Source: Mycolicibacterium sp. CBMA 234
GTDB lineage: Bacteria > Actinomycetota > Actinomycetes > Mycobacteriales > Mycobacteriaceae
Direction of reading: 5' to 3'
Length of the DNA: 64,000 nt
Assembly (NCBI RefSeq): GCF_009729415.1
Contig: NZ_MPKW01000018.1
Location: 248,001-312,000 of the forward strand
Positions 44,261 to 52,849 of this stretch are shown here, one piece after another. Position numbers and translations under genes: made by a program. Below the pieces are notes generated by a model that saw only the letters and a program-made list of their open reading frames with translations, was not told where the DNA came from and did not search any database. Numbering within the stretch: position 1 is the first letter of the stretch; every line of letters begins with the position of its first letter.

Positions 44261-45814
44261 GTGACGGTTCCGGTGCGATGGGTGCTGGATCAAGCAGATC
44301 TCCGCACGCGACTGCTCGGCGGTGCCGACGGTGTCAGCCGTGAGATCAGCCTGGTCCTGACCACCGAATTGGCTGACCCGGCCGAGTGGCTGTCCGGTGG
44401 CGAGCTGGTGTTGACCACCGGGATCGGTCTGCCGACCAGCGCTCCCGATCGGCGGCGCTATCTGAAACTCTTGAACGAAAGTGGTGTTGCGGGAGTCGGA
44501 TTCGGTATCGGGCTGACCTTCCCCAAAGTGCCCGACGAAGTGGTGGCCGCGGCCGAGGAGCTGGGTCTGCCACTCCTGGAGATCCCGCTGCGGACGCCGT
44601 TCGCTGCGGTGGTGCAGCGGGTCAGCTCGCATCTCGCCGCGCTGCAGTACGACGCGGTGCTCCGCGCGTCTCGGGCACAGCCGCGGATCACCCGGGCCGT
44701 CGTCAGCGGCGGTCCGCAAGAGGTCGCCGCCGAGCTGGGGCGGGCGCTGCGGGCCAGTGTCGTGGTGCTCGATCCGGCCGGCACGGTGATTGCGTCGCAT
44801 CCGCGCAACCTCAACGTCACCACGGTCAACCTGGTGCGCGACGCGATCGAACCGGGCGCCGCGTCGTCCGCCACGGTGTTGGCAGAGGGCGTTACCGTCG
44901 CCCAGCAGTCCATCCGGGTGGGTACCCGCTCGCACGGCGTGCTCGGGGTCGTCAGCGAAACCGCACTGAGCCCGGTCGACCAGGTGCTGTTGGGACACGC
45001 AAACTCGTTGCTGGCACTGGACTTCGAAAAACCGGTGCGATTGCGGGAAGCTCAGCAGCGGCTCAATGAACAGGCGCTCGGGCTGCTCCTCAGCGGGGAA
45101 TTCAACCTGGAACCGGCGTGGGCGCAACTGTCGCATGCCGCCGACCATCGGGGCCGGATCCGGGCGCTGGTCGTCCAGGCCGACGCGGACGCCAACTCCG
45201 CCGGTGATTCCGCACAGCTGCTACGCCGGGTGGGTGCTGCTATTCAGCATCAGCTCGACCAGGCCGGGCAGCCCGTCTTCAGCCATTGCACCGAACAGTG
45301 GCTGACGGTGCTGTTGCCGGCCTCGGAAACAGGCGAGAGCATTTCCGCGTTGGTGACCGGAATCGACCAGTCGCTCCGCCGGACCATTCGTGTGGGGCTC
45401 AGCGGGGTGCATCCGCTGGCCAAGCTGTCCGAGGCGGTAGATAACGCCCGGTTGGCCGCATCAGTCGCCGAATGTGGTCGGCCGCCTTTGGAATTCGCCG
45501 CGATGGCCGGCAGTGCCTTGCTGTCGTTCGGGGAGAGCCGGGAGGTGCTGGTGGCCCTCGGCGCCGCGGTGCTGACACCCATCCTCGACCACGATGCCGA
45601 GTACGGCACCGGGTTGTTGACGTCGCTGCGCGCGTACCTCGAGGCCAACGGCCACTGGGAATCGGCAGCTGCGGTAGTCGGTGTGCACCGACACACGATG
45701 CGCAAGCGCATCGAAACCGCTGAGGCGCTGCTCGGCTGCGATCTGTCGGTCGCCCGGGTCCGCGCCGAGCTGTTGCTGGCGATCTTGGCGCGGACGCCCG
45801 GGACTACCGACTGA
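44261..45814 (+). CDS. PucR-family transcriptional regulator
   Basis: A 517-residue regulator. An N-terminal PucR sensory domain (about 1-130) includes RWVLDQADLRTRLLGGADGV and GGELVLTTGIGLP. A GGDEF-like middle region follows. The C-terminal helix-turn-helix is VGVHRHTMRKRIETAEALLG near 478-497. PucR proteins activate purine, amine or amino-acid catabolic genes in response to ligand. It is divergent from the aldehyde dehydrogenase/amine oxidase/uspA/permease operon and is the natural regulator of it. Its stop codon directly abuts that of the convergent mmpL gene. Confidence 0.88.
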   Translation: MTVPVRWVLDQADLRTRLLGGADGVSREISLVLTTELADPAEWLSGGELVLTTGIGLPTSAPDRRRYLKLLNESGVAGVGFGIGLTFPKVPDEVVAAAEELGLPLLEIPLRTPFAAVVQRVSSHLAALQYDAVLRASRAQPRITRAVVSGGPQEVAAELGRALRASVVVLDPAGTVIASHPRNLNVTTVNLVRDAIEPGAASSATVLAEGVTVAQQSIRVGTRSHGVLGVVSETALSPVDQVLLGHANSLLALDFEKPVRLREAQQRLNEQALGLLLSGEFNLEPAWAQLSHAADHRGRIRALVVQADADANSAGDSAQLLRRVGAAIQHQLDQAGQPVFSHCTEQWLTVLLPASETGESISALVTGIDQSLRRTIRVGLSGVHPLAKLSEAVDNARLAASVAECGRPPLEFAAMAGSALLSFGESREVLVALGAAVLTPILDHDAEYGTGLLTSLRAYLEANGHWESAAAVVGVHRHTMRKRIETAEALLGCDLSVARVRAELLLAILARTPGTTD

Positions 45815-48667
45815 TCACCCCACCGACGCCGGGTTTTCCGCCGCAGGCACTGCGTCGGATGACCCGACCGCTCGCGGGCGGGGCTGCAACGGCCACCAGA
45901 ACCACCGGCCCAGCAGCGCCGCGATCGACGGGGTCATGAACGACCGAACAATCAAGGTGTCGAACAACAAGCCGAGCCCGATGGTCGTGCCGGCCTGGCC
46001 GATAGAGCTCAGATCGCTTGCGGCCATTGACATCATGGTGAAGGCGAACACCAATCCAGCAGTGGTGACCACACTGCCCGTCCCGCCCATCGAGCGGATG
46101 ATGCCCGTCCGCAGGCCCGCACCGATTTCTTCCTGGAACCGGGAGACCAGCAGCAGGTTGTAGTCGGAGCCGACCGCCAACAAGATGATCAGACCGAAAA
46201 CAGGTGCGATCCAGTTCAATTCGAGGCCGAATAGGTCTTGCCACACCAGCACCGAGAGTCCGAACGCCGCACCCAGTGACAGCAGCACGGTGCCGACGAT
46301 CACCAGCGACGCGACCAGCGCCCGAGTGATGAGCAGCATGACGACGAAGATCAACGTCACCGCGGCGGTACCAACGATCAACAGGTCGTACTGCGAGCCC
46401 GACTGGATGTCTCGATAGATCGCAGCGGTGCCGGCGAGGTAGAACTTGGCGTCGGTGAGGGTCGACCCCTTCACTGATTGGTGTGCGGTATCGAGCGTCG
46501 GCATCACGGCGTCAATGCCGCGCGGGGTCGCCGGGTCGTCGGCGTGCGTGATGATGAAGCGTGCGGCCTTGCCGTCCGGTGAGAGGAAGAGCCTGAGGCC
46601 TCGCTGAAAGTCCGCATTGTCGAAGGCTTCTGGTGGCAGATAGAAGTAGTCTCCGCTGCGGGATGCATCGAAGGCCTGGCCCATAGCGCTGGCGGTGTCG
46701 GTCATGGCGGACATCTGGGTGATGAGGCCGGAGAAGCTGCTGTGCAATGTGAGCAGCGTGCCGCGCATGGATTCCACCGTCGTGATCATCGCCGGGAACT
46801 GCGCCTTCATCTGGGGCAGGAGCGCCACGGTGCTGTCCATGTCGGTGCCCACCGCGGCCATGTTCGAACTGAACGTGTCCACATTGTCGATCGCGTCGAA
46901 GACGGATCTGGTTGCCGCACAAACCGGTATCTCGGTGCAGTGCTGCTCCCAGTAGAAGTAGTTGCGCAGCGGTCTGGCGAAATCGTCGAAGTCCGCCAGA
47001 TGGTCGCGGAGTTCGCCCAGTGTCGTGTGCATTTGGTGCACGTCCCCGGCCAGGTGTTGGGTCGAGTCGCTCATCTGCTGAACCAGGCCCTGCAGGCGTT
47101 TCATCGGCCCGATCAGGCCACCGAGGTCGTCACTCATCTTCAGGATGTCGCCCATCCGGTCCTTCATGATCTGCAGGTTCTGCTGGATCGGGATCGATTG
47201 AGCGCTGACCTGGAAGGGGATCGAGGTGTGTTCGGTCGGCCCGCCGAATGGCCGAGTGATGCTCTGCACCATGGCAATTCCCGGCAGCTTGAAGATGTCC
47301 TTGGCCAGCTTGTCCAAGATGATCATGTCGGCGCTGTTGCGCATGTCGTGATCGGTTTCGACCATCAGGATGTCGGGATTCATTGTGGCAGCGCTGAAAT
47401 GGCGTTCGGCGGCCTCGTATCCGACATTCGACGGAAGATCGCGGGGGATGTAGAAGCGATCATTGAAGCTCAGTTTCATGGTGGGCATGAACATGATTCC
47501 GACGAGAGCGACCAGCAGGGACGCCACGAAGATCGGCGCCGGCCACCGGACGTTGGCGGTGCCCATGCGCCGCCAGCCCTTGGTTTTGATCATCCGTTTC
47601 GGTTCGAGCAGGCCGCGGCGAGTGGCGACCGCCACTACCGCCGGCGCGGCGGTCAGCGCGCCCGCGACGACCACGACCAACCCCAGCGCGGACGGAATGC
47701 CCAGTGCCTTGAAGTAGGACAGCCGTGCCAGATGCAGGCACAGCGTCGCGCCGGCAATGGTCAGCCCCGAACCCAAGATGATGTGAGCGGTGCCGCGAAA
47801 CATGGTGTAGTAGGCCGTTTCCGGATCTTCACCGGCTTGACGTGCTTCGTGGTAGCGGCCCACCAGGAATATCGCGTAGTCGGTGCCCGCGGCGATGGCC
47901 AGCGAAGACAGCATGGCGACCACGAACGTCGAGAAGCTCAACAGGTTGTGGTTTCCGAGCAGCGCGACCAGTCCTCTGGCGGTGCCCATCTCGAAGCCGA
48001 CCATGACCAGCACCAACAGCACGGTGCTGACGGAGCGGTAGGCCAGGGCCAGCATGACGATGATGACGACGCCCGTCACACCCATCATCGTGAGCATGCT
48101 CTTGTCGGCGGCTTCGTTCATGTCGGTGGTCAGTGGCGCAGGCCCGGTCACATAGACCTTCAGGCCCGGGGGAGGCGCTTCGTGGTTGACGATTTCCCGC
48201 ACGCGATCGACCGACTCATTGCCCAGCGTGCTGCCTTGATCGCCGGCGAGATTCACCTGGACATAGGCGGCTTTGCCGTCGCGGCTCTGCACACCGGCGG
48301 CGGTGAGCGGATCGCCCCAGACGTCCTGGACGTGCTGCACGTGCGCAGGGTCCGCCTGCAGTGCCTTCACCAGGCCGTCGTAGTAGTGGTGCGCCTCGGC
48401 GCCGAGTTTCTCGTCGCCTTCCAGGACGACCATCGCGACGCTGTCGGAATCCGACTCGTGGTACGTCGCACCGATCTTCTTGGCGGCGATCAACGCCGGT
48501 GCATCCTGCGGTGACATCGTCACCGCATGGTTTCTGGCCACCGATTCGATCGGCGGCACAAGCACATTCAGGGCAACGGTCAGCAGCAGCCAGCCGATGA
48601 TGATCGGCCAGGCGAACCGCCGGATGAACCGCATGTACGCCGGCCGGGTGTTGGTGTCGGCGCTCAC
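45815..48667 (-). CDS. mmpL: MmpL-family RND transporter
   Basis: A 950-residue inner-membrane transporter of the RND superfamily that exports lipids, siderophores or drugs in mycobacteria. Features: helix 1 FAWPIIIGWLLLTVALNVLV, two periplasmic loops, and two five-to-six-helix bundles. Each bundle has a proton-relay motif: SLAIAAGTDYAIFLVGRYHE near 262 and LIILLAVGSDYNLLLVSRFQ near 840. The large second loop (about 395-730) includes coiled-coil-like segments and Cys residues in HCTEIPVCAA. It is downstream of mmpS, overlapping by four bases (GTGA). Start 48667 is chosen for that overlap; ATG 48685 is possible. The exported substrate is not predictable. Confidence 0.9.
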   Translation of the reverse strand: MSADTNTRPAYMRFIRRFAWPIIIGWLLLTVALNVLVPPIESVARNHAVTMSPQDAPALIAAKKIGATYHESDSDSVAMVVLEGDEKLGAEAHHYYDGLVKALQADPAHVQHVQDVWGDPLTAAGVQSRDGKAAYVQVNLAGDQGSTLGNESVDRVREIVNHEAPPPGLKVYVTGPAPLTTDMNEAADKSMLTMMGVTGVVIIVMLALAYRSVSTVLLVLVMVGFEMGTARGLVALLGNHNLLSFSTFVVAMLSSLAIAAGTDYAIFLVGRYHEARQAGEDPETAYYTMFRGTAHIILGSGLTIAGATLCLHLARLSYFKALGIPSALGLVVVVAGALTAAPAVVAVATRRGLLEPKRMIKTKGWRRMGTANVRWPAPIFVASLLVALVGIMFMPTMKLSFNDRFYIPRDLPSNVGYEAAERHFSAATMNPDILMVETDHDMRNSADMIILDKLAKDIFKLPGIAMVQSITRPFGGPTEHTSIPFQVSAQSIPIQQNLQIMKDRMGDILKMSDDLGGLIGPMKRLQGLVQQMSDSTQHLAGDVHQMHTTLGELRDHLADFDDFARPLRNYFYWEQHCTEIPVCAATRSVFDAIDNVDTFSSNMAAVGTDMDSTVALLPQMKAQFPAMITTVESMRGTLLTLHSSFSGLITQMSAMTDTASAMGQAFDASRSGDYFYLPPEAFDNADFQRGLRLFLSPDGKAARFIITHADDPATPRGIDAVMPTLDTAHQSVKGSTLTDAKFYLAGTAAIYRDIQSGSQYDLLIVGTAAVTLIFVVMLLITRALVASLVIVGTVLLSLGAAFGLSVLVWQDLFGLELNWIAPVFGLIILLAVGSDYNLLLVSRFQEEIGAGLRTGIIRSMGGTGSVVTTAGLVFAFTMMSMAASDLSSIGQAGTTIGLGLLFDTLIVRSFMTPSIAALLGRWFWWPLQPRPRAVGSSDAVPAAENPASVG

Positions 48668-49095
48668 GCGTTTTTCACCAGACATGAGGTTTGCGCGTGA
48701 TGTCCGGTCGAGGACTGCTCGTGGCGGACACTGCCGTCCACGGCTATCCGGCACCCGAGTTGGCCGCCGTCACCTTGTGCCACCAGACTCGCGATTGTCG
48801 CGGGCGCGGTCGTGCTGATCGTGACGGTCCACGGCAGGCTGGTGAAGCTCGCCTGCACGGGCTGGGCGTTCTGATCGAGGTAGTTGACGCTGCCCGCGGT
48901 GTCGCTGGGTCCGAAAACCTCGTAGACCACGTGCTTGACGTGCGTCGGCTCAAGCGGTTCGGCGCTACTGCCGGTTGCGGTGAAGATTGGCTCGGAGCCG
49001 AAAGCTCCGCGCAGTTGCGTGACCGCCACCGCGCCGAGCGCAACGGCCACCACGGCCACAGTCGGCACCCACATTCTCGCCAGGACAGTTGGCAT
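48664..49095 (-). CDS. mmpS: MmpS-family accessory protein
   Basis: A 143-residue membrane-anchored periplasmic partner of MmpL. One N-terminal helix (WVPTVAVVAVALGAVAVTQL) is followed by a beta-sandwich typical of MmpS: VKHVVYEVFGPSDTAGSVNY, then LPWTVTISTTAPATIASLVA, GGQLGCRIAVDG and a final TSCLV. Two Cys (LGC and TSC) could form a disulfide. The ATG at 49095 follows GGAGGG. Its promoter region carries two ATACCC-N4-GGGTAT palindromes shared with the divergent redox operon, which points to control by the CsoR/CstR-type repressor encoded nearby. Confidence 0.9.
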   Translation of the reverse strand: MPTVLARMWVPTVAVVAVALGAVAVTQLRGAFGSEPIFTATGSSAEPLEPTHVKHVVYEVFGPSDTAGSVNYLDQNAQPVQASFTSLPWTVTISTTAPATIASLVAQGDGGQLGCRIAVDGSVRHEQSSTGHHAQTSCLVKNA

Positions 49096-49174
49096 CGGTG
49101 TATCCCTCCAAATCAGGGGGCTGGCTTTCGCGTGAACTAGGTCAGCTCTCGGCTGCAATCGCGATCGGATGGAT

Positions 49175-49190
49175 ATACCCCCATGGGTAT
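49175..49190. promoter_or_regulatory. CsoR-type operator, site A (mmpS side)
   Basis: ATACCC-CCAT-GGGTAT, six-base arms, 80 bases upstream of the mmpS start. Same pattern as three other sites flanking the redox operon and the csoR/cstR-like gene. Confidence 0.72.
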
Positions 49191-49211
49191 GTTCATCGGA
49201 TCGAACATACC

Positions 49212-49227
49212 ATACCCCCTAGGGTAT
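49212..49227. promoter_or_regulatory. CsoR-type operator, site B
   Basis: ATACCC-CCTA-GGGTAT, six-base arms, 117 bases upstream of mmpS. The centre-to-centre distance to site A is 37 bases. Confidence 0.72.
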
Positions 49228-49258
49228 TATTGATGATGTGACGTGGGGCTCAGCATCG

Positions 49259-49289
49259 TTGACTGATACCCCCAGGGGTATGCTATAAA
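49259..49289 (+). promoter_or_regulatory. Promoter with embedded CsoR-type operator, site C
   Basis: Site C is ATACCC-CCAG-GGGTAT at 49266-49281 (seven-base arms if read ATACCCC-CA-GGGGTAT). A TTGACT (-35, 49259-49264) and a TATAAA (-10, 49284-49289) flank it with a 19-base spacer, so a bound repressor would cover the promoter of the redox operon. Promoter boxes are inferred from similarity. Confidence 0.65.
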
Positions 49290-49347
49290 TGAGGTCAACG
49301 GCCCCGGGCGATACGCCCGATCGGCGCGAATCGCAAAGGAGTGCAAC

Positions 49348-49956
49348 GTGGCTAGTGAACAAACCAGCAGCCCGACGGCAGTGACGTTGTGGCTGGACCC
49401 GGTCTGCCCGTTCACGTGGAATACGGCCCGCTGGTTGCAGGCCGCGGCTGAAGCCGGTGGCGCCGCGATTGATTGGCGACTGCTGAATCTGGCGGTTCTC
49501 AACGAGGGACGCGAATTGCCCGCCGCGCAGCAGGCCCGGATGGGCGACTCGCGCCGCATCGGCCGGCTGATGACCGCTATTCGCCGTGACCTGGGGGTCG
49601 ACGCACTGGTGACCGCCTACTTCACCTTCGGCGAGGCTTATTTCGATCAGTCGGCGCCGGTCGACCGGGAATTGGCCGACAAGGTCATGGCGGCGGTCGG
49701 AGCCTCGCAGATCACGCCGGCGGTGCTCGACGATGACACGTTGGATGGGGTCGTCGCCCAGTCGCATCAGGCCGCGCAGGATGCCTACGGCGCTACCGGT
49801 GGCAGTCCGCTGCTGACCATCAATGGCCACACCTTCTTCGGGCCGGTCTTCACCGAATTGCCGGCCCTCGAATCCGTGGCCACCGATTTCGCGGCCCTGG
49901 TCACGCTGACTGCCATGCCGCAGTTCACCCAGATCGAGCGCCCGCGCGTCCACTGA
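49348..49956 (+). CDS. DsbA-fold mycothiol-dependent nitroreductase-like protein (Rv2466c family), CPFT active site
   Basis: A 202-residue thioredoxin/DsbA-fold protein. The start of the fold is AVTLWLDPVCPFTWNTARWL; the rest (LLNLAVLNEGRELP, SHQAAQDAYGATGGSPLLTI, NGHTFFGPVFTELP) follows the Rv2466c family, which uses mycothiol for reductions. Rv2466c has a CPWC active site (as recalled); here it is C20-P-F-T, so only the nucleophilic Cys remains, as in monothiol enzymes. The GTG start follows AAAGGAG. It is the first gene of a four-gene operon with a Cys-rich mini-protein, an SQR-like flavoprotein and a CsoR/CstR-type repressor. Confidence 0.85.
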   Translation: MASEQTSSPTAVTLWLDPVCPFTWNTARWLQAAAEAGGAAIDWRLLNLAVLNEGRELPAAQQARMGDSRRIGRLMTAIRRDLGVDALVTAYFTFGEAYFDQSAPVDRELADKVMAAVGASQITPAVLDDDTLDGVVAQSHQAAQDAYGATGGSPLLTINGHTFFGPVFTELPALESVATDFAALVTLTAMPQFTQIERPRVH

Positions 49957-49967
49957 AAGGCTCAATC

Positions 49968-50123
49968 ATGTGTCACGCCAAGCGTTGTTCGCAGTGCAGC
50001 AAGACCACCTGGTCTGGCTGTGGGCTGCACGTCGACGCCGTCAAAGCCACTGTGCCCGCCGATCAATGGTGTGAAGGGCACCCCAAATCCGATCGACCGT
50101 CCCGCTTGAAGTTCTGGAGGTAG
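49968..50123 (+). CDS. Cys-rich mini-protein (51 aa)
   Basis: A 51-residue protein with a GAAAGG ribosome site and a start 11 bases after the upstream stop. Sequence opens MCHAKRCSQCSKTTWSGCGL and ends SRLKFWR; Cys at 2, 7, 10, 18 and 34, with His at 3, 21 and 38. The CxxC pair plus further Cys/His could bind zinc, iron or copper, or carry persulfide sulfur. Similar tiny proteins occur in other actinobacteria next to such operons (from memory). The position between two redox genes supports a real gene. Function is unknown. Confidence 0.75.
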   Translation: MCHAKRCSQCSKTTWSGCGLHVDAVKATVPADQWCEGHPKSDRPSRLKFWR

Positions 50124-50128
50124 GAAAC

Positions 50129-51310
50129 GTGAAGGACAAGAAGCTCGTTATTCTCGGCGCCGGTATCGGCGGCCTGTCCGTCGTCAAGGAACTCGCCGAA
50201 TCCGGTGTGGCCCTTGATGATCTCGACATCACCATCGTCGACGAGGACTTTTCGCATTTCCTCGGTTTCACCCTGCCCTGGGTGCTGCGCGGTTGGCGTG
50301 AGCAGGGCAGTGTGCCCATCGAACCGACTGTCTCCGCGCTGTCCGGCGTCAACACCGTCACTGGAACTGTCGCGGGGATCGATCATGCCGCGCGCACAGT
50401 CACGCTGGTCGAAGGCACCGAAATCGCCTTTGACGCACTGATCGTCGCCACCGGTGCCCGCAATGTCGTCGACAAGGTCCCCGGCCTGCGGAACGCCGTC
50501 GACGCCGGCATCGCTGTGCACTACTACAGCGCAGAAGCTGCGGCCGCCGCTCATGGTGCCTTGAACAGGTTCACCGGTGGCAAGCTGGTCTTCCTGGTCA
50601 CGTCGCTGCCGTATCGCTGTCCCGTCGCGCCCTATGAGGGTGCGCTGTTGGCCGCAGACCTCTTGCGTGACAACGGCTATCGCGAGTCCACCGAGATCAC
50701 GGTGTACACGCCAGAAAAGCAACCCATGCCGTCTGCGGGGCCGTATGCCGGGGTGGAACTCGTGGAAATGCTGGGCACCAACAACATTGCGTTCCACGGC
50801 GAGCACGCTGTCGAGCGCATCGACAGCGAGCAGAAGGCGATCCATTTCGCCGACGGCACCGTCGCTGAATTCGACCTGCTGGTGTTCGTGCCGCCTCATG
50901 AGCCCGCGGTGACAATCGACGGGAAGGGTTGGCTTGCCGTCGACACCGAGATGGCCACCGGATACCCAGGTATCTACGCCATCGGCGATACCGCCGCCGT
51001 GACCGCCGAGTCTGGGCGAACCGTGCCCAAGGCGGCGATCTTCGCCAAGAACGGGGCAAAGACCGCCGCCCGCAATGCATTGCATTTCCTCGGCATAGTC
51101 GACGACGGTGCTGCGCTGTCGGGCGAGGGCTACTGCTACATCGACGTCGGTGGGCATGTGTCGGCGCAGGGCAAGGGCAACTTCTTTGCGTCGCCGCATC
51201 CGGCGATCCATCTGAGTGAGCCGTCCGAACTGCTGCACCACGACAAGCAGACCGAAGAAGCCGACTGGCGGGCGCTGTGGGAGCGCGTCACTGTCCCGGC
51301 TGCGCGCTGA
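50129..51310 (+). CDS. Sulfide:quinone oxidoreductase-like FAD flavoprotein
   Basis: A 393-residue FAD/NAD(P)-fold enzyme. FAD motif LVILGAGIGGLSVVKEL near residue 6; second FAD motif GIYAIGDTAAV near 281. Two cysteines, C164 (SLPYRCPVAPYEGALLAADL) and C336 (GEGYCYIDV), sit where SQR and flavocytochrome c-sulfide dehydrogenase hold their redox Cys. It would oxidise sulfide or a persulfide and pass electrons to quinone. The GTG start follows GGAGG. It is followed at once by an operator palindrome and a CstR-like gene, a pairing known for sulfide-stress systems. NADH-type relatives cannot be excluded. Confidence 0.82.
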   Translation: MKDKKLVILGAGIGGLSVVKELAESGVALDDLDITIVDEDFSHFLGFTLPWVLRGWREQGSVPIEPTVSALSGVNTVTGTVAGIDHAARTVTLVEGTEIAFDALIVATGARNVVDKVPGLRNAVDAGIAVHYYSAEAAAAAHGALNRFTGGKLVFLVTSLPYRCPVAPYEGALLAADLLRDNGYRESTEITVYTPEKQPMPSAGPYAGVELVEMLGTNNIAFHGEHAVERIDSEQKAIHFADGTVAEFDLLVFVPPHEPAVTIDGKGWLAVDTEMATGYPGIYAIGDTAAVTAESGRTVPKAAIFAKNGAKTAARNALHFLGIVDDGAALSGEGYCYIDVGGHVSAQGKGNFFASPHPAIHLSEPSELLHHDKQTEEADWRALWERVTVPAAR

Positions 51311-51325
51311 TACCCTATGGGGTAT
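51310..51325. promoter_or_regulatory. CsoR-type operator, site D
   Basis: ATACCC-TATG-GGGTAT begins on the last base of the SQR-like stop and lies 42-57 bases before the repressor start. It suggests separate autoregulation of the repressor gene. Confidence 0.7.
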
Positions 51326-51327
51326 AG

Positions 51328-51636
<309 letters not shown>

Positions 51637-51648
51637 GTCGCAGCCGGT

Positions 51649-52341
51649 TCAGCTGGGCTGTCGTTTGATGATGGTCAGCGACTGGTCGATCTTCTTGAAC
51701 TTGGTGAAAGTCTCTGCCGGGACACCGAACACGGCACTGAGCACATCGGGCGGCAGCTTGCTGATGGATGCGCCGATGCCGATGTCGTCTTTCCCTTCTT
51801 CGGTGCTGGCGTTGAAGACGATCAGCAAGTCGAGTTCGTCGGTGCCCTTATTCTCGAAGTAGTGGAGTGAGCCCTGTGGCGCGAACACCACGTCGCCGAC
51901 ATTGGCTTCGAAATGCTCGGAGTGCCCCAGCGGATCGAGCAGGGTCCACGTCGCCACGCCACGGGTGATCACATTGATCTCCCACGCGCTGGGGTGCCAG
52001 TGCGGTTCGCGGATGCCGCCGGGCTCCAGCGTGACCATGACCACGCTGGCTTCTTGACCCATCAGGATCGGCCAATTGCCTTCGTAGGCTTGGCGTAGGG
52101 TGCCGCCGTCGAACTGGGTGCGCGGCAGGGCACCGAGGTGGAACATGTGTGGTTGGGCAGTGTTGAGTTCGGCGGGGATGCGGGGATTGCCGAACCGAGC
52201 GGCGTCATCGGTCATGTCTGGCTCCTGAGTGTTGTTGCGCGGCAAAAGAGATGGCAATGCGTGGTCGGCACCGGCGCCGGCCAGTGCGGCCACGCCGACC
52301 GCGCCGGCCCCTCCGAGCATTGTTCGTCGATTGATCAACAT
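51649..52341 (-). CDS. Tat-exported cupin-domain protein
   Basis: A 230-residue protein. It begins MLINRRTMLGGAGAVGVAAL, a twin-arginine-type signal. One cupin domain follows: EPHWHPSAWEINVITRG near 120-136 (metal ligands His, His, Glu) and a second motif near FAPQGSLHYFEN at 160. This resembles the oxalate decarboxylase/germin group, but the second cupin half is absent. It may be a small metal-dependent enzyme outside the membrane. A strong AGGAGGGGAG lies before the ATG. Substrate is unknown. It converges on the repressor gene. Confidence 0.8.
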   Translation of the reverse strand: MLINRRTMLGGAGAVGVAALAGAGADHALPSLLPRNNTQEPDMTDDAARFGNPRIPAELNTAQPHMFHLGALPRTQFDGGTLRQAYEGNWPILMGQEASVVMVTLEPGGIREPHWHPSAWEINVITRGVATWTLLDPLGHSEHFEANVGDVVFAPQGSLHYFENKGTDELDLLIVFNASTEEGKDDIGIGASISKLPPDVLSAVFGVPAETFTKFKKIDQSLTIIKRQPS

Positions 52342-52573
52342 GTGGCTCCCCTCCTGGCGTCGATCAGAGTGCGGTGACTGCTTTCGGCCGGGCGGCCGAT
52401 GAATTCCACCGTGGTCTGCGGGCGCCGCTTCGTCGCCATGGTTGGCACCCAAATGCGTTTTCCTGCTAGCTGCAATGCGGAATGGGTGCCTGCGGGAGCG
52501 ACTCTTGCCTGGTCGGAGGCCACGATGACATCAGTCCGAAGACGGACGACCACTTCAGGAGAAGGAGCCGATC

Positions 52574-52780
52574 ATGAAGAACCCGCTGAAGTACATCGCC
52601 CCCGCACTGGCCGCTGCCGGTGTCGCCGGAGCTTTGATGCTGGCGCCGATCGCCAGCGCCGACACCAATCCTCTGGTGCCATACGGCACTGATCCGCACT
52701 CGCACTACGCGCTGGGTGTCCACGTCTCCAACCACGACGAGGCCAACCAGACCGCGGGTAGCTTGGACGTTCCGTTCTGA
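52574..52780 (+). CDS. Small secreted protein, function unknown
   Basis: A 68-residue exported protein: MKNPLKYIAPALAAAGVAGA, then LMLAPIASA and a likely cut before DTNP. The mature part of about 39 residues is polar with several His (DPHSHYALGVHVSNHDEANQ) and ends LDVPF. No Cys. AGGAGAAGGAG lies upstream of the ATG. The His content might allow metal binding. The 232 bases before it hold no supported gene. Confidence 0.75.
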   Translation: MKNPLKYIAPALAAAGVAGALMLAPIASADTNPLVPYGTDPHSHYALGVHVSNHDEANQTAGSLDVPF

Positions 52781-52793
52781 TCGAGTGCGCATA

Positions 52794-52832
52794 CGCTCCG
52801 TCCGCCGCACATCGGGTGCGGCGGACGGAGCG
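52794..52832. terminator. Bidirectional terminator hairpin
   Basis: A perfect 17-base stem (CGCTCCGTCCGCCGCAC) with a 5-base loop lies between the small secreted-protein gene and the convergent hydrolase gene. Confidence 0.8.
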
Positions 52833-52849
52833 CGTTGGTTGGGATGGGG

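Noticed and set aside
46742..48514. A 590-codon plus-strand frame antisense to mmpL
   Set aside because: His/Arg/Gln-rich shadow; the minus strand encodes a full RND transporter.
49175..51325. Reading the four ATACCC/GGGTAT boxes as CRISPR or mobile-element repeats
   Set aside because: They are unevenly spaced, 16 bases long and located only at promoters, which fits operators, not an array.
52399..52573. Possible gene upstream of the small secreted protein
   Set aside because: The frame runs through the ribosome site and start of the secreted protein in another frame and shows no domain or ribosome site.
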